A stretch of 64,000 nucleotides of DNA from Leclercia adecarboxylata (GCF_006874705.1 NZ_CP035382.1:2046001-2110000), one strand, 5' to 3'. Counted from the first letter of the stretch, positions 1 to 9,888 are shown. Notes: generated by a model from the sequence alone, not told the origin. Translations and numbers: made by a program.

Positions 1-2229
1 CCGACGCAGCACCCTAACTCCCTGCAAACCGCAGTGCGCGACCAGGTGCACAGCAAAGCCCGCGTGCGCTGGCCGATGGTCCGTAAGGGATTTCTGGCGT
101 CGCCGGATAATCCACAGGGCGTGCGCGGGCAGGATGAGTTTGTGCGCGTCAGCTGGGATCAGGCGCTGGATCTTATCGACGCGCAGCACAAACGTATTCG
201 TGAGAACTATGGTCCGTCGTCCATTTTTGCCGGGTCGTATGGCTGGCGCTCGAACGGCGTGCTGCACAAGGCCGCGACCCTGCTTCAACGCTATATGAGC
301 CTGGCGGGCGGCTACACCGGTCATCTGGGGGATTATTCCACCGGCGCGGCACAGGCCATCATGCCTTATGTGGTGGGCGGCAACGAGGTGTACCAGCAGC
401 AGACCAGCTGGCCGCTGGTGCTGGAGCACAGCGACGTGGTGGTGCTGTGGAGTGCCAACCCGCTTAACACCCTGAAAATAGCCTGGAACGCCAGCGACGA
501 GCAGGGGATCCCGTACTTCGACGCGCTGCGTAAAAGCGGCAAGCGCCTGATCTGTATCGATCCGATGCGCTCCGAAACCATGGATTTCTTTGGCGAGAGC
601 GCCGAGTGGATCGCCCCGCATATGGGCACTGATGTGGCGATGATGCTCGGTATCGCCCATACGCTGGTGGAGAACGGCTGGCAGGACGAGGAATTCCTCG
701 CGCGCTGTACTAGCGGTTATGAAAAATTTGCCGACTACCTGACCGGGGAAACGGACGGTATCGCCAAAACCGCCGATTGGGCTGCCGACATCTGCGGCGT
801 TCCGGCAGCGAAAATTCGTGAACTGGCAGCGTTGTTCCACAGCAATACCACTATGCTCATGTCCGGCTGGGGGATGCAGCGCCAGCAGTTTGGCGAGCAG
901 AAACACTGGATGCTGGTCACCCTCGCGGCGATGCTCGGTCAGATCGGCACCCCGGGCGGCGGCTTTGGTCTTTCGTACCACTTTGCCAACGGCGGAAACC
1001 CGACGCGGCGCGCGGCGGTGCTGGCCTCCATGCAGGGCTCGGTCAAGGGCGGGACGGACGCGGTGGATAAATTCCCGGTCGCTCGCATCGTGGAGGCGCT
1101 GGAAAACCCGGGCGGCTTCTATCAGCACAACGGGCTGGATCGCCACTTCCCGGACATTCGCTTCGTCTGGTGGGCGGGCGGCGCCAACTTTACCCATCAC
1201 CAGGACACTAATCGTCTGATCCGCGCCTGGCAAAAGCCGGAGCTGGTGGTGATCTCCGAGTGCTTCTGGACCGCGGCGGCGAAGCATGCCGATATCGTGC
1301 TGCCAGCCACCACCTCGTTTGAACGTAACGACATGACCATGACCGGCGACTACAGCAACCAGCATATGGTGCCGATGAAGCGGGTCGTGCCGCCGCGCGA
1401 TGAAGCGCGTGACGATCTTGAGGTATTTGCCGAGCTGAGCGAGCGCTGGGAGCAGGGCGGCGGTGAGCGCTTTACCGAGGGCAAAACCGATCTGGAGTGG
1501 CTTGAGACCTTCTATCAGATCGCCGGGCAGCGCGGCGCGGCACAGGGGGTGACGCTGGCACCCTTTGCCGAATTCTGGGAAGCCAATGCCATCGTTGAAA
1601 TGCCGGAGTCTGACGAGAACGCGAAGTTCGTGCGCTTCGCTGATTTCCGTCGCGATCCTGTGAGCCATCCGCTGAAAACCGAGAGCGGCAAAATTGTGAT
1701 CCACTCCGAGCGTATCGCCAGCTACCAGTATGCCGACTGTCCGCCGCACCCGATGTGGCTGGAGCCGGACGAGTGGCATGGCAACGCCGAGCCGGAGCAG
1801 CTGCAGATCCTGTCTGCTCATCCGGCGCACCGTCTGCACAGCCAGCTGAACTACTCCTCACTGCGCGAGCAGTATGCAGTGGCCGGGCGCGAGCCGGTGA
1901 CGCTACACCCGGATGATGCCAAAGCGCGCGGCATTGCCGATGGCGACGTGGTGCGCGTCTGGAACCATCGCGGTCAGGTGCTGGCCGGGGCGGTGGTCAG
2001 CGACGGCATCAAGCCGGGCGTGATCTGCATTCATCAGGGGGCGTGGCCGGACCTGGATGCTGAAAATGGCGGAATTTGTAAGAACGGGGCGGTCAACGTG
2101 CTGACCAAAGATCTCCCCAGCTCGAAGCTGGGGAACGGCTGTGCGGGAAATACCGCGCTGGCGTGGCTGGAAAAATATCAGGGGCCGACGCTTACGCTGA
2201 CGGCGTTTGATCCGCCTGCCAGCTCATAA
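1..2229 (+). CDS. bisC: Biotin sulfoxide reductase BisC, 5'-truncated by the window edge
   Basis: This molybdopterin-guanine-dinucleotide oxidoreductase of the DMSO reductase family reduces biotin sulfoxide, and in E. coli also methionine-S-sulfoxide. The frame is open from base 1, so the start and about the first 35 residues of a roughly 777-residue protein lie outside the window. The segment H-L-G-D-Y-S-T-G carries the serine expected to bind molybdenum, and the C-terminal part is the dinucleotide-binding domain with [12 protein letters not shown]. No twin-arginine signal can be judged. The order bisC, yiaC, tag is as in E. coli. The last 38 bases overlap the convergent yiaC gene. Confidence 0.95.
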   Translation, partial: PTQHPNSLQTAVRDQVHSKARVRWPMVRKGFLASPDNPQGVRGQDEFVRVSWDQALDLIDAQHKRIRENYGPSSIFAGSYGWRSNGVLHKAATLLQRYMSLAGGYTGHLGDYSTGAAQAIMPYVVGGNEVYQQQTSWPLVLEHSDVVVLWSANPLNTLKIAWNASDEQGIPYFDALRKSGKRLICIDPMRSETMDFFGESAEWIAPHMGTDVAMMLGIAHTLVENGWQDEEFLARCTSGYEKFADYLTGETDGIAKTADWAADICGVPAAKIRELAALFHSNTTMLMSGWGMQRQQFGEQKHWMLVTLAAMLGQIGTPGGGFGLSYHFANGGNPTRRAAVLASMQGSVKGGTDAVDKFPVARIVEALENPGGFYQHNGLDRHFPDIRFVWWAGGANFTHHQDTNRLIRAWQKPELVVISECFWTAAAKHADIVLPATTSFERNDMTMTGDYSNQHMVPMKRVVPPRDEARDDLEVFAELSERWEQGGGERFTEGKTDLEWLETFYQIAGQRGAAQGVTLAPFAEFWEANAIVEMPESDENAKFVRFADFRRDPVSHPLKTESGKIVIHSERIASYQYADCPPHPMWLEPDEWHGNAEPEQLQILSAHPAHRLHSQLNYSSLREQYAVAGREPVTLHPDDAKARGIADGDVVRVWNHRGQVLAGAVVSDGIKPGVICIHQGAWPDLDAENGGICKNGAVNVLTKDLPSSKLGNGCAGNTALAWLEKYQGPTLTLTAFDPPASS

Positions 2230-2638
2230 GCCAGGTCGGGTGTTGGGTATCTTCCTGCCAGGCGCTATCTTCAATCCGAAAGCCCTGAGCATGGTAGAAA
2301 TTCACCGCCCGGCTGTTCTTCTGGTAAACCTCCAGGCTTAACGACGGGTAGCGCTGCTGCACATGGTGGATCAGCGCATGCCCGATCCCCTTTCCGGCAT
2401 ACGCCGGATCGACAAAGAGCGCGCCGACAAAGGCCGACTCCATCACGCTGATGAAGCCCCGAAGCTGGCCTTCCTCTTCCCACACCCAGGTCTCTGCCGA
2501 CGGCAGATAGACTTCCCGCACGACCGCCTCGCTCTCCTGCCAGTACTGCGCATCAATAAAGGGGTGGGCGACGGTGGTGCTCTCCAGCCAGAGGGTCAGC
2601 AGAGGTTCGACATCGTCACTGAGCCATTTGCGGATCAT
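2192..2638 (-). CDS. yiaC: GNAT-family N-acetyltransferase YiaC
   Basis: This is a small single-domain GCN5-type acetyltransferase of 148 residues (E. coli YiaC has 146). The acetyl-CoA pyrophosphate loop is visible around residues 78-86 as A-G-K-G-I-G-H-A-L, followed by the [14 protein letters not shown] segment typical of the fold. E. coli YiaC has been reported to acetylate protein lysines, so that activity is inferred here from orthology. The start lies inside the end of tag (23-base overlap), so the two are probably cotranscribed and translationally coupled. Its 3' end overlaps bisC on the other strand. Confidence 0.9.
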   Translation of the reverse strand: MIRKWLSDDVEPLLTLWLESTTVAHPFIDAQYWQESEAVVREVYLPSAETWVWEEEGQLRGFISVMESAFVGALFVDPAYAGKGIGHALIHHVQQRYPSLSLEVYQKNSRAVNFYHAQGFRIEDSAWQEDTQHPTWLMSWQADQTPSA

Positions 2639-3197
2639 GTTGACCTCCAGGATGACAGTGGCAGGCGGTGACGTGATCGTTAACCAGCCCGCAGGCCTGC
2701 ATAAAGGAGTAACAGATGGTGGTGCCGACGAACTTAAAGCCGCGCTTTTTCAGCGCTTTCGACAGGGCATCAGAGGCGGGCGTAGAGGTGGGGATCTCTG
2801 CCAGCGTTGCCGCCTGGGTCACCTGCGGGGTGTTATCGACGAAGGACCAGACGAAATCACAGAACCGCTCGCCGTTCTCTTCCATCGCCAGGGAAGCCCG
2901 GGCGTTGCCGATAATGGCCTCGATTTTGCCGCGATGGCGGATAATGCCTGCATCCAGCACTAACCTGTCGACGTCCGCAGTGGTCATCCCGGCGACAAGA
3001 ACCGGATCGAACCGGTGGAAGGCCTGGCGATAATTTTCCCGTTTCTTAAGCACGGTGATCCAGGATAATCCGGCCTGCTGGCCCTCAAGGCAGATCATCT
3101 CAAACAAATTCTTTCCGTCAGTTTCCGGCACGCCCCACTCCTTATCGTGATAGGCGATGTAGAGCGGATCCTGGCTAACCCAGCCACAACGTTGCAT
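2616..3197 (-). CDS. tag: DNA-3-methyladenine glycosylase I (Tag)
   Basis: Tag excises 3-methyladenine (and weakly 3-methylguanine) from alkylated DNA to begin base-excision repair, and is constitutive in E. coli. The 193-residue protein starts M-Q-R-C-G-W and keeps zinc ligands Cys4 and His17 near the N terminus, with the partner pair in C-H-C-H at the C terminus. Glu38, the residue that contacts the base, is in L-F-E-M-I-C-L-E-G. The C-terminal tail is a few residues longer than the 187-residue E. coli protein. It is followed by yiaC with an overlap and is divergent from yhjY. Confidence 0.95.
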   Translation of the reverse strand: MQRCGWVSQDPLYIAYHDKEWGVPETDGKNLFEMICLEGQQAGLSWITVLKKRENYRQAFHRFDPVLVAGMTTADVDRLVLDAGIIRHRGKIEAIIGNARASLAMEENGERFCDFVWSFVDNTPQVTQAATLAEIPTSTPASDALSKALKKRGFKFVGTTICYSFMQACGLVNDHVTACHCHPGGQHDPQMAQ

Positions 3198-3377
3198 CGG
3201 TTCTCTCCCTTGTTGCTCCTGAAATTACAAAAATTTCAATCGACCCGGCTTGACGTGTCACCTAAAGAGACAATAGTTAATACAGGCTGATACGCAACAT
3301 TCTTCATGTAGCCGCGTAGCCTCACTATAAACAATCACAAATATCGCCGAATTCGGCTCTTCTCTGGAGTCGCTTTG

Positions 3378-4082
3378 ATGATTATAAAAAAAATAAGTGG
3401 CCGCCATGCCGTAACCGGTCTGGTGAGTTTCTTGGCCTGTCTGCTGACAGGCAACACAGCAAATGCCTGGCAACAGGAATATATCGTTTCGGATACAAAA
3501 AGTAATACCACTGAGCGTTATACATGGGATGACGATCACCAACCGCGTTACGAGGATATTCTCAAAGAGCGGATCCTCTCTTCACAGAATATGCCCGGTC
3601 TGGCGCTGAATTTGCCCGATTCGTCACCGGCAGAGGCGACCAGCACGATGAGCGTGGGCTGGAGTATTCCCGTTGCCCGCCGTTTCACCACCGGACCGGT
3701 TGCCGCCTGGCATTACGATGGCTCCACGCCCAATATGTACAACGAGTTTGGCGACAGCGTGAACACGCAGTCGCTCACCGACCCGCTGTGGCATGCCAGC
3801 GTGAGTACGCTGGGCTGGCGCGTCGATACGCGCCTGGGCGATGTGCGGCCATGGGCGCAAATCAGCTATAACCAGCAGTTCGGCGATAACCAGTGGAAGA
3901 TGCAGTCCGGGTTGGGGCGCCTGGCACCCTCAACGCAGTACGGCAACTGGATGGATGTCACCGTCGGGGCCGATATGCTGATCAACCCGTATATGGCGGC
4001 CTATGCTTCGATGTCGCAGGCCGAAAACATGTCCACCGGAGAAGATTATCTCTATACCCTCGGCGTCAGCGCGAGATTCTGA
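3378..4082 (+). CDS. yhjY: Outer-membrane autotransporter-like beta-barrel protein YhjY
   Basis: This 234-residue protein has a signal peptide (charged M-I-I-K-K start, hydrophobic core, cleavage expected after A-N-A near residue 30) and ends in Ala-Arg-Phe, the aromatic C terminus expected of outer-membrane barrels. The second half has the alternating pattern of an autotransporter beta domain and there is no separate passenger. The function is unknown. ATG at 3378 is preferred over TTG at 3375, because G-G-A-G at 3366-3369 is then well spaced and the length equals the E. coli protein. It sits between tag and yhjX as in E. coli. Confidence 0.85.
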   Translation: MIIKKISGRHAVTGLVSFLACLLTGNTANAWQQEYIVSDTKSNTTERYTWDDDHQPRYEDILKERILSSQNMPGLALNLPDSSPAEATSTMSVGWSIPVARRFTTGPVAAWHYDGSTPNMYNEFGDSVNTQSLTDPLWHASVSTLGWRVDTRLGDVRPWAQISYNQQFGDNQWKMQSGLGRLAPSTQYGNWMDVTVGADMLINPYMAAYASMSQAENMSTGEDYLYTLGVSARF

Positions 4083-4172
4083 AACCCGTGGATGAATGAC
4101 CTGAGCGACTCCGGGTTCATCTTTTTCGGGGCGGGTTCAGACAGCAGTCCAGGTCATTCATTCCTGATTTTC

Positions 4173-4203
4173 GGCATTTCATTCCGGCACCTCTGCATTT
4201 CAT
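4173..4203 (+). promoter_or_regulatory. YpdB-type direct repeats in the yhjX promoter
   Basis: Two direct repeats, GGCATTTCAT at 4173-4182 and TGCATTTCAT at 4194-4203, are separated by exactly 11 bases. In E. coli the response regulator YpdB of the pyruvate-sensing YpdA/YpdB system activates yhjX through two GGCATTTCAT repeats with an 11-base spacer, so the layout here is almost identical and lies 84 bases before the yhjX start codon. Confidence 0.85.
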
Positions 4204-4286
4204 GCCGTTTTACCCCTGCTCATGTAGGGTTTTGGTTATCGTTGTCAGCAGTGAATTTCCCTTTTTTCTGCTGCAGGACAACTGCC

Positions 4287-5489
4287 ATGAATACCTCAAA
4301 TTACAACCGCACCCGCTGGCTGACCCTTATCGGCACCATCGTGACCCAGTTTGCCCTGGGTTCAGTCTACACCTGGAGTCTGTTTAACAGCGCACTCTCC
4401 GAAAAACTCGATGCCCCGGTCAGCCAGGTCGCCTTCTCCTTTGGCTTGCTGAGCCTGGGTCTGGCGCTCTCATCTTCCATTGCCGGTAAATTACAGGAAC
4501 GCTTCGGCGTGAAGCGCGTCACTATGGCTTCCGGGATTTTGCTGGGGGTCGGCTTCTTCCTGACCGCCCACTCCAGCAACCTGATGATGCTGTGGCTGAG
4601 CGCCGGGGTGCTGGTGGGGCTGGCGGATGGCGCTGGCTACCTGTTAACCCTGTCGAACTGCGTGAAATGGTTCCCGGAGCGTAAGGGGCTGATCTCCGCC
4701 TTCGCCATTGGCTCTTATGGTCTCGGCAGCCTGGGCTTTAAGTTTATCGACAGCCATCTGCTGGCCACCGTCGGTCTGGAAAAGACCTTCATGATCTGGG
4801 GCGCTATCGTGCTGGTGATGATCCTGTTCGGGGCCACGCTGATGAAAGATGCCCCACAGCAGGAAGTTAAATCCGTTAACGGCGTGGTTGAGAATGACTT
4901 CACCCTGGCCCAGTCCATGCGTAAACCACAGTACTGGATGCTGGCGGTGATGTTCCTGACCGCCTGCATGAGTGGTCTGTATGTGATTGGCGTGGCGAAA
5001 GATATCGCTCAGGGGATGGTGAAACTGGATGCCGCAACGGCGGCCAACGCGGTCACCATTATCTCTATCGCCAACCTCTCTGGCCGCCTGGTGCTGGGGA
5101 TCCTCTCCGATAAGATTGCCCGTATCCGCGTAATTACTCTCGGCCAGGTGGTGTCGCTGGTAGGCATGGCAGCGCTGTTATTCGCCCCGCTCAACGAAGT
5201 GACCTTCTTCGCCGCTATCGCCTGCGTCGCGTTTAACTTCGGCGGCACCATTACCGTATTCCCGTCGCTGGTAAGTGAATTCTTCGGCCTGAATAACCTG
5301 GCGAAAAACTACGGCGTTATTTATTTAGGCTTTGGTATCGGCAGTATTTGCGGTTCGCTTATTGCTTCGCTGTTTGGCGGCTTTTATGTCACCTTCTGCG
5401 TTATATTCGCCCTGCTAATCCTCTCCCTGGCGCTTTCCACCACTATTCGCCAGCCGCAGCGCGAAATATTTAAAGAAGCGCATGCCTGA
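4287..5489 (+). CDS. yhjX: Pyruvate-induced MFS transporter YhjX
   Basis: YhjX is a 400-residue inner-membrane protein of the major facilitator superfamily (oxalate/formate antiporter subgroup) with about 12 hydrophobic segments. In E. coli it is the main target of YpdA/YpdB and is thought to move pyruvate or a related acid. ATG at 4287 gives M-N-T-S-N-Y-N-R-T-R-W, which matches the family start; the longer open frame from 4092 runs through the regulatory region and is rejected. The motif V-L-V-G-L-A-D-G-A-G-Y lies between the N-terminal helices. A terminator follows at 5504. Confidence 0.92.
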   Translation: MNTSNYNRTRWLTLIGTIVTQFALGSVYTWSLFNSALSEKLDAPVSQVAFSFGLLSLGLALSSSIAGKLQERFGVKRVTMASGILLGVGFFLTAHSSNLMMLWLSAGVLVGLADGAGYLLTLSNCVKWFPERKGLISAFAIGSYGLGSLGFKFIDSHLLATVGLEKTFMIWGAIVLVMILFGATLMKDAPQQEVKSVNGVVENDFTLAQSMRKPQYWMLAVMFLTACMSGLYVIGVAKDIAQGMVKLDAATAANAVTIISIANLSGRLVLGILSDKIARIRVITLGQVVSLVGMAALLFAPLNEVTFFAAIACVAFNFGGTITVFPSLVSEFFGLNNLAKNYGVIYLGFGIGSICGSLIASLFGGFYVTFCVIFALLILSLALSTTIRQPQREIFKEAHA

Positions 5490-5503
5490 TTGAAACTCCC
5501 TCT

Positions 5504-5529
5504 AAAGGCCGGATATTCCGGCCTTTTTT
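5504..5529 (+). terminator. Rho-independent terminator after yhjX
   Basis: The inverted repeat AAAGGCCGGA/TCCGGCCTTT has a tiny loop and ends in a run of six T, 15 bases after the yhjX stop. Confidence 0.9.
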
Positions 5530-5755
5530 GTTTCTTCGGGAGGCAAAGAACAGGCCGCAGGTATGTCATCGGACTTGTTTTTTTGTAAATATTTGCAGGG
5601 ATCACATTCTCTGTTGCCACTTTTTCTTTTCCCTGTGGTCTACTTACCGCGCTTAAAGACGTTTCCGATAACGATCCCCTGAGCAATGAAATACCCTGTT
5701 CACTTTTTGACCAAGAGTGGAGCGGCTCTACTTTACCTTTTTCCAGGTTGCATTA

Positions 5756-7447
5756 ATGAAATATATCAAAGCGATGACGCAACAAAAGCTCAGCTTTTTG
5801 CTCGCGTTGTACATCGGTCTGTTTATGAATGGCGCGGTTTTTTTCCGTCGGTTTGATGGTTATGCGCAAGATTTTACCGCCTGGAAAGGAGTCGCTGCGG
5901 TCGTTGAACTGGTGGGCACTGTGCTGGTCACCTTCTTTTTGCTGCGTCTGCTGTCGCTGTTTGGACGGCGTATCTGGCGCGTACTCGCCACGCTGGTAGT
6001 GTTGTGCTCGGCGGGTGCCAGCTATTACATGACCTTTATGAACGTGGTGATTGGCTACGGCATTATTGCCTCGGTCATGACCACGGATATCGACCTCTCG
6101 AAAGAAGTGGTCGGTATACATTTTATTCTCTGGCTGGTTTGCGTCAGCATCCTGCCGCTGCTGCTTATCTGGAACAACCGCTGCCGCTATACGTTATTGC
6201 GCCAGCTGCGTACCCCAGGGCAGCGCATCCGCAGCGCCGCGGTCGTGGTACTGGCGGGATTAATGGTCTGGGGACCCATCCGGCTGTTGGATTTGCAGCA
6301 GAAGAACGTTGAGCGTACCTCCGGCGTGGATATGCCGAGCTACGGCGGCGTGGTGGCAAACTCCTATCTGCCGTCCAACTGGATCTCCGCGCTGGGGTTA
6401 TATGCCTGGGCGCAGGTGGATGAGTCCTCCGATAATAAATCGCTGATGAACCCGGCGAAGAAATTCACCTATCAGGCGCCGTCTGATATCGACGATACCT
6501 ACGTGATTTTCATTATTGGCGAAACCACGCGCTGGGATCATATGGGTATTCTGGGCTATGAGCGGGATACCACTCCGAAGCTGGCGCAGGAGAAAAACCT
6601 TGTCGCCTTCCGCGGGTATTCCTGTGATACCGCCACCAAGCTCTCGTTGCGCTGTATGTTCGTGCGCGAGGGCGGGGCGAGCGATAACCCGCAGCGGACG
6701 CTGAAAGAGCAGAACGTCTTCTCGGTACTGCGTCAGCTGGGCTTTAGCTCCGACCTCTACGCGATGCAAAGCGAGATGTGGTTCTACAGCAACACCATGG
6801 CCAACAACATCGCCTACCGTGAGCAGATTGGCGCCGAGCCGCGTAACCGCGGTAAGAGCGTGGACGACATGCTGCTGATCGACGAGATGCAACGCTCCCT
6901 GCAGAGCAACCAGGATGGTAAGCATATGATCATCCTGCATACCAAAGGGTCGCACTTTAACTACACCCAGCGTTATCCGCGCAGCTTTGCCAAATGGACG
7001 CCGGAGTGTAAGGGCGTGGATAAAGACTGCAGCAAAGCGCAGCTGATCAACTCCTACGACAACTCAGTGACCTATGTAGATCACTTTATCGATAGCGTGA
7101 TTGACCAGGTGCGCGATAAGAAGGCGATTGTCTTCTACGCCGCCGACCACGGTGAGTCGATTAACGAGAAAGAGCACCTGCACGGTACGCCGCGCAAGAT
7201 GGCACCGCCGGAGCAGTTCCGCGTGCCGATGATGTTGTGGATGTCCGACAAGTATCTGGAGAACCCGGATAAAGCCAAAATGTTCGCCCATCTTAAAGAG
7301 CAGGCGGATATGAAAGTGGCACGGCGTCATGTTGAGCTCTACGACACCATTCTCGGTTGCCTCGGTTATACCTCGCCAGACGGCGGGATTAACGAGAATA
7401 ACAACTGGTGTAAAGTGCCGGACGGCGCTGCGAAAGCCGCAAAGTAA
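5756..7447 (+). CDS. eptB: Kdo2-lipid A phosphoethanolamine 7''-transferase EptB
   Basis: EptB adds phosphoethanolamine from phosphatidylethanolamine to the outer Kdo of LPS on the periplasmic side. The 563-residue protein has five N-terminal membrane segments (to about residue 180) and a periplasmic alkaline-phosphatase-like domain. Expected catalytic residues are present: Glu256 in G-E-T-T-R-W-D-H, nucleophile Thr294 between disulfide cysteines 290 and 300, His400, and Asp464-His465. ATG at 5756 gives the same length as the E. coli protein; the earlier ATG at 5717 adds an unconserved leader. In E. coli it is under sigma-E and the MgrR small RNA, but I did not verify either site. A prolyl tRNA follows. 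Confidence 0.94.
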   Translation: MKYIKAMTQQKLSFLLALYIGLFMNGAVFFRRFDGYAQDFTAWKGVAAVVELVGTVLVTFFLLRLLSLFGRRIWRVLATLVVLCSAGASYYMTFMNVVIGYGIIASVMTTDIDLSKEVVGIHFILWLVCVSILPLLLIWNNRCRYTLLRQLRTPGQRIRSAAVVVLAGLMVWGPIRLLDLQQKNVERTSGVDMPSYGGVVANSYLPSNWISALGLYAWAQVDESSDNKSLMNPAKKFTYQAPSDIDDTYVIFIIGETTRWDHMGILGYERDTTPKLAQEKNLVAFRGYSCDTATKLSLRCMFVREGGASDNPQRTLKEQNVFSVLRQLGFSSDLYAMQSEMWFYSNTMANNIAYREQIGAEPRNRGKSVDDMLLIDEMQRSLQSNQDGKHMIILHTKGSHFNYTQRYPRSFAKWTPECKGVDKDCSKAQLINSYDNSVTYVDHFIDSVIDQVRDKKAIVFYAADHGESINEKEHLHGTPRKMAPPEQFRVPMMLWMSDKYLENPDKAKMFAHLKEQADMKVARRHVELYDTILGCLGYTSPDGGINENNNWCKVPDGAAKAAK

Positions 7448-7497
7448 CAGGCCTGGCGACTTTATAGCCGATCGAAAGGCTTTTGCAAAATAAGGGA

Positions 7498-7526
7498 TTG
7501 ACGGAGACAGAGCGTAGCAGTAAGAT
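7498..7526 (+). promoter_or_regulatory. Promoter of the proline tRNA
   Basis: A -35 box TTGACG (7498-7503) and a -10 box TAAGAT (7521-7526) are separated by 17 bases. They are followed by a GC-rich stretch GCGCTCCGC, the discriminator typical of stringently controlled tRNA promoters. Confidence 0.8.
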
Positions 7527-7538
7527 GCGCTCCGCATT

Positions 7539-7615
7539 CGGCGAGTAGCGCAGCTTGGTAGCGCAACTGGTTTGGGACCAGTGGGTCGGAGGTTCGAATC
7601 CTCTCTCGCCGACCA
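7539..7615 (+). tRNA. tRNA-Pro, anticodon UGG
   Basis: This 77-base tRNA has an encoded CCA end and a fully paired cloverleaf: acceptor CGGCGAG/CTCGCCG, anticodon stem ACTGG/CCAGT and T-stem GGAGG/CCTCT. The seven-base anticodon loop is TTTGGGA, so bases 34-36 read TGG and base 37 is G. It lies between eptB and dppA, where E. coli has proK, which carries anticodon CGG. The sequence here is instead the one I know for E. coli proM. I leave the symbol empty because locus and isoacceptor disagree. Confidence 0.95.
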
Positions 7616-7621
7616 CATTCG

Positions 7622-7650
7622 AAAACCCCGCTCTTTGAGCGGGGTTTTTT
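7622..7650 (+). terminator. Terminator of the tRNA-Pro transcript
   Basis: The hairpin AAAACCCCGCTC/GAGCGGGGTTTT has a short loop and continues into a T run right after the tRNA. Confidence 0.92.
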
Positions 7651-8260
7651 GCATTTATCACCTGCAGAAATTATTGCTCCGCAAGACTTATCCGACTTAA
7701 CACACCAAAATACGCCTTACCTCTGTTTAGCCCTGCCTGTTAACGTATTTGTGACATATTCCATTGTATTTTTTTATCTTTAGATTGATCTTTTTTCGCG
7801 TTGCTTATGGATAACCTCAGCATTTTCCCCTGTGCGTTTTAACGTTCATGGTATTTAGTGCGCAGATAATCGCCATTCTGTAAGAAAATTTACCCCGGTT
7901 GAATAAATGTTAATCACTGGTTGTAGCAGATTGCGTAGAGAGTTGTGCTGCGTCATGGCGGGTAGCATAAATTTCCCTGCTGAAAATACGCTCCGGTAGT
8001 TTTTTTAATCTTTGTTTGCCAATTCTCACACTTAGCGTAAATCCCCGTCACCTGTATTGACGTTTTCACATTCTGTTGACAGATTGTAGGGCACGAGGGG
8101 CACTTCAGGGAGGATCTGCGCTGCAACTCAGTCGCTCTTCTGAAAGGAATCTCCATCCCTTATAACGCCTCAGGGCAACACCGACCGGACCGGGTAAAAA
8201 ATAAATTAAAGGTCAGGCGGAGTAACACAACAAAAAACATCACATTGGAGCAGAATAACA
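7651..8260 (+). promoter_or_regulatory. dppA upstream regulatory region and leader
   Basis: This 610-base stretch has no convincing gene. E. coli dppA has a leader of about 165 bases, so transcription should start near 8096. A TTGACG (8057-8062) with a weak -10 around 8080-8085 fits loosely. Just before the ribosome-binding site TTGGAG (8246-8251) lies an A/C-rich segment, ACACAACAAAAAAC near 8226-8239, the kind of sequence that the small RNA GcvB pairs with on E. coli dppA mRNA. The far upstream half is AT-rich and I can assign nothing to it. Confidence 0.5.
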
Positions 8261-9868
8261 ATGAGTATTTCCTTGAAGAAGTCAGGGATGCTGAAGCTTG
8301 GTCTGAGCCTGGTGGCTATGACCGTCGCAGCAGGCGTACAGGCAAAAACCCTGGTCTACTGTTCTGAAGGCTCGCCGGAAGGCTTTAACCCACAGCTCTT
8401 TACCTCTGGTACGACGTACGACGCAAGCTCTGTACCTATCTATAACCGTCTGGTTGAATTCAAAACCGGCACCACGGAAGTTATTCCAGGTCTGGCTGAG
8501 AAGTGGGAAGTCAGCGAAGACGGTAAAACCTATACCTTCCACCTGCGTCAGGGCGTGAAGTGGCAGGACAGCAAAGAGTTCAAACCAACGCGCGATCTGA
8601 ATGCAGACGACGTGGTGTTCTCCTTCGACCGTCAGAAGAATGCCCAGAACCCGTACCACAAAGTCTCTGGCGGCAGCTATGAGTACTTCGAAGGGATGGG
8701 CCTGCCAGACCTGATCAGCGAAATCAAAAAAGTGGACGACAACACCGTTCAGTTCGTGCTGACTCGTCCTGAAGCACCGTTCCTGGCTGACCTGGCCATG
8801 GACTTCGCCTCTATTCTGTCGAAAGAATATGCCGACAACATGCTGAAAGCCGGCACGCCGGAGAAAGTGGACCTGAACCCGGTTGGTACCGGTCCGTTCC
8901 AGCTGCTGCAGTATCAGAAAGACTCCCGCATTCTGTACAAAGCGTTCGAAGGTTACTGGGGCACCAAGCCGCAGATCGACCGTCTGGTCTTCTCCATCAC
9001 GCCTGACGCCTCCGTGCGTTACGCCAAGCTGCAGAAGAACGAGTGCCAGGTAATGCCGTACCCGAACCCGGCTGATATCGCGCGCATGAAGCAGGACAAA
9101 AACATCAACCTGCTGGAGCAGGCGGGTCTGAACGTCGGCTACCTCTCTTTCAACACCGAGAAAAAACCGTTTGATGATGTGAAAGTGCGTCAGGCGCTGA
9201 CCTACGCGGTCAACAAAGAAGCGATCATCAAGGCCGTTTATCAGGGCGCAGGTGTTGCCGCGAAGAACCTGATCCCACCAACAATGTGGGGCTACAACGA
9301 CGACGTTAAGGATTACACCTATGACGTTGAGAAAGCGAAAGCACTGCTGAAAGAAGCGGGCCAGGATAAAGGCTTTACCGTTGAGCTGTGGGCAATGCCA
9401 GTACAGCGTCCTTACAACCCGAACGCACGCCGTATGGCCGAGATGGTTCAGGCTGACTGGGCGAAAATCGGCGTTCAGGCCAAGATCGTGACCTACGAGT
9501 GGGGCGAGTACCTGAAGCGTGCTAAAGCAGGCGAGCACCAGGCGGTCATGATGGGCTGGACTGGCGACAATGGGGATCCGGATAACTTCTTCGCAACCCT
9601 GTTCAGTTGTGCAGCGGCGAAAGACGGTTCTAACTACTCTCGCTGGTGCTACAAGCCGTTCGAAGATCTGATTCAGCCGGCACGTGCTGCAGAAGATCAC
9701 AACAAGCGTATCGAACTGTACAAACAGGCTCAGGTTGTCATGCATGAACAGGCACCAGCGCTGATCGTGGCTCACTCAACCGTGTACGAGCCAGTGCGTA
9801 AAGAAGTTAAAGGCTATGTGGTTGATCCACTGGGCAAACACCACTTCGAAAACGTTTCTGTTGAATAA
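8261..9868 (+). CDS. dppA: Periplasmic dipeptide-binding protein DppA
   Basis: DppA is the periplasmic solute-binding protein of the dipeptide ABC transporter; in E. coli it also delivers haem and takes part in peptide chemotaxis. It has 535 residues, the usual length, with a signal peptide cut after G-V-Q-A at residue 28. The mature protein is a family 5 solute-binding protein, and the two cysteine pairs expected in DppA are present (C-S-E-G, N-E-C-Q, F-S-C and W-C-Y). It is the first gene of dppABCDF. The 177-base gap to dppB holds a REP element, usual where the first cistron is kept at higher mRNA levels. Confidence 0.97.
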   Translation: MSISLKKSGMLKLGLSLVAMTVAAGVQAKTLVYCSEGSPEGFNPQLFTSGTTYDASSVPIYNRLVEFKTGTTEVIPGLAEKWEVSEDGKTYTFHLRQGVKWQDSKEFKPTRDLNADDVVFSFDRQKNAQNPYHKVSGGSYEYFEGMGLPDLISEIKKVDDNTVQFVLTRPEAPFLADLAMDFASILSKEYADNMLKAGTPEKVDLNPVGTGPFQLLQYQKDSRILYKAFEGYWGTKPQIDRLVFSITPDASVRYAKLQKNECQVMPYPNPADIARMKQDKNINLLEQAGLNVGYLSFNTEKKPFDDVKVRQALTYAVNKEAIIKAVYQGAGVAAKNLIPPTMWGYNDDVKDYTYDVEKAKALLKEAGQDKGFTVELWAMPVQRPYNPNARRMAEMVQADWAKIGVQAKIVTYEWGEYLKRAKAGEHQAVMMGWTGDNGDPDNFFATLFSCAAAKDGSNYSRWCYKPFEDLIQPARAAEDHNKRIELYKQAQVVMHEQAPALIVAHSTVYEPVRKEVKGYVVDPLGKHHFENVSVE

Positions 9869-9888
9869 TTAAAAGCAATGCCAGGCGG

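Noticed and set aside
7953..8156. Minus-strand frame of 67 codons in the dppA upstream region
   Set aside because: Its composition is not protein-like, it has no ribosome-binding site, and it overlaps the predicted dppA promoter and leader.
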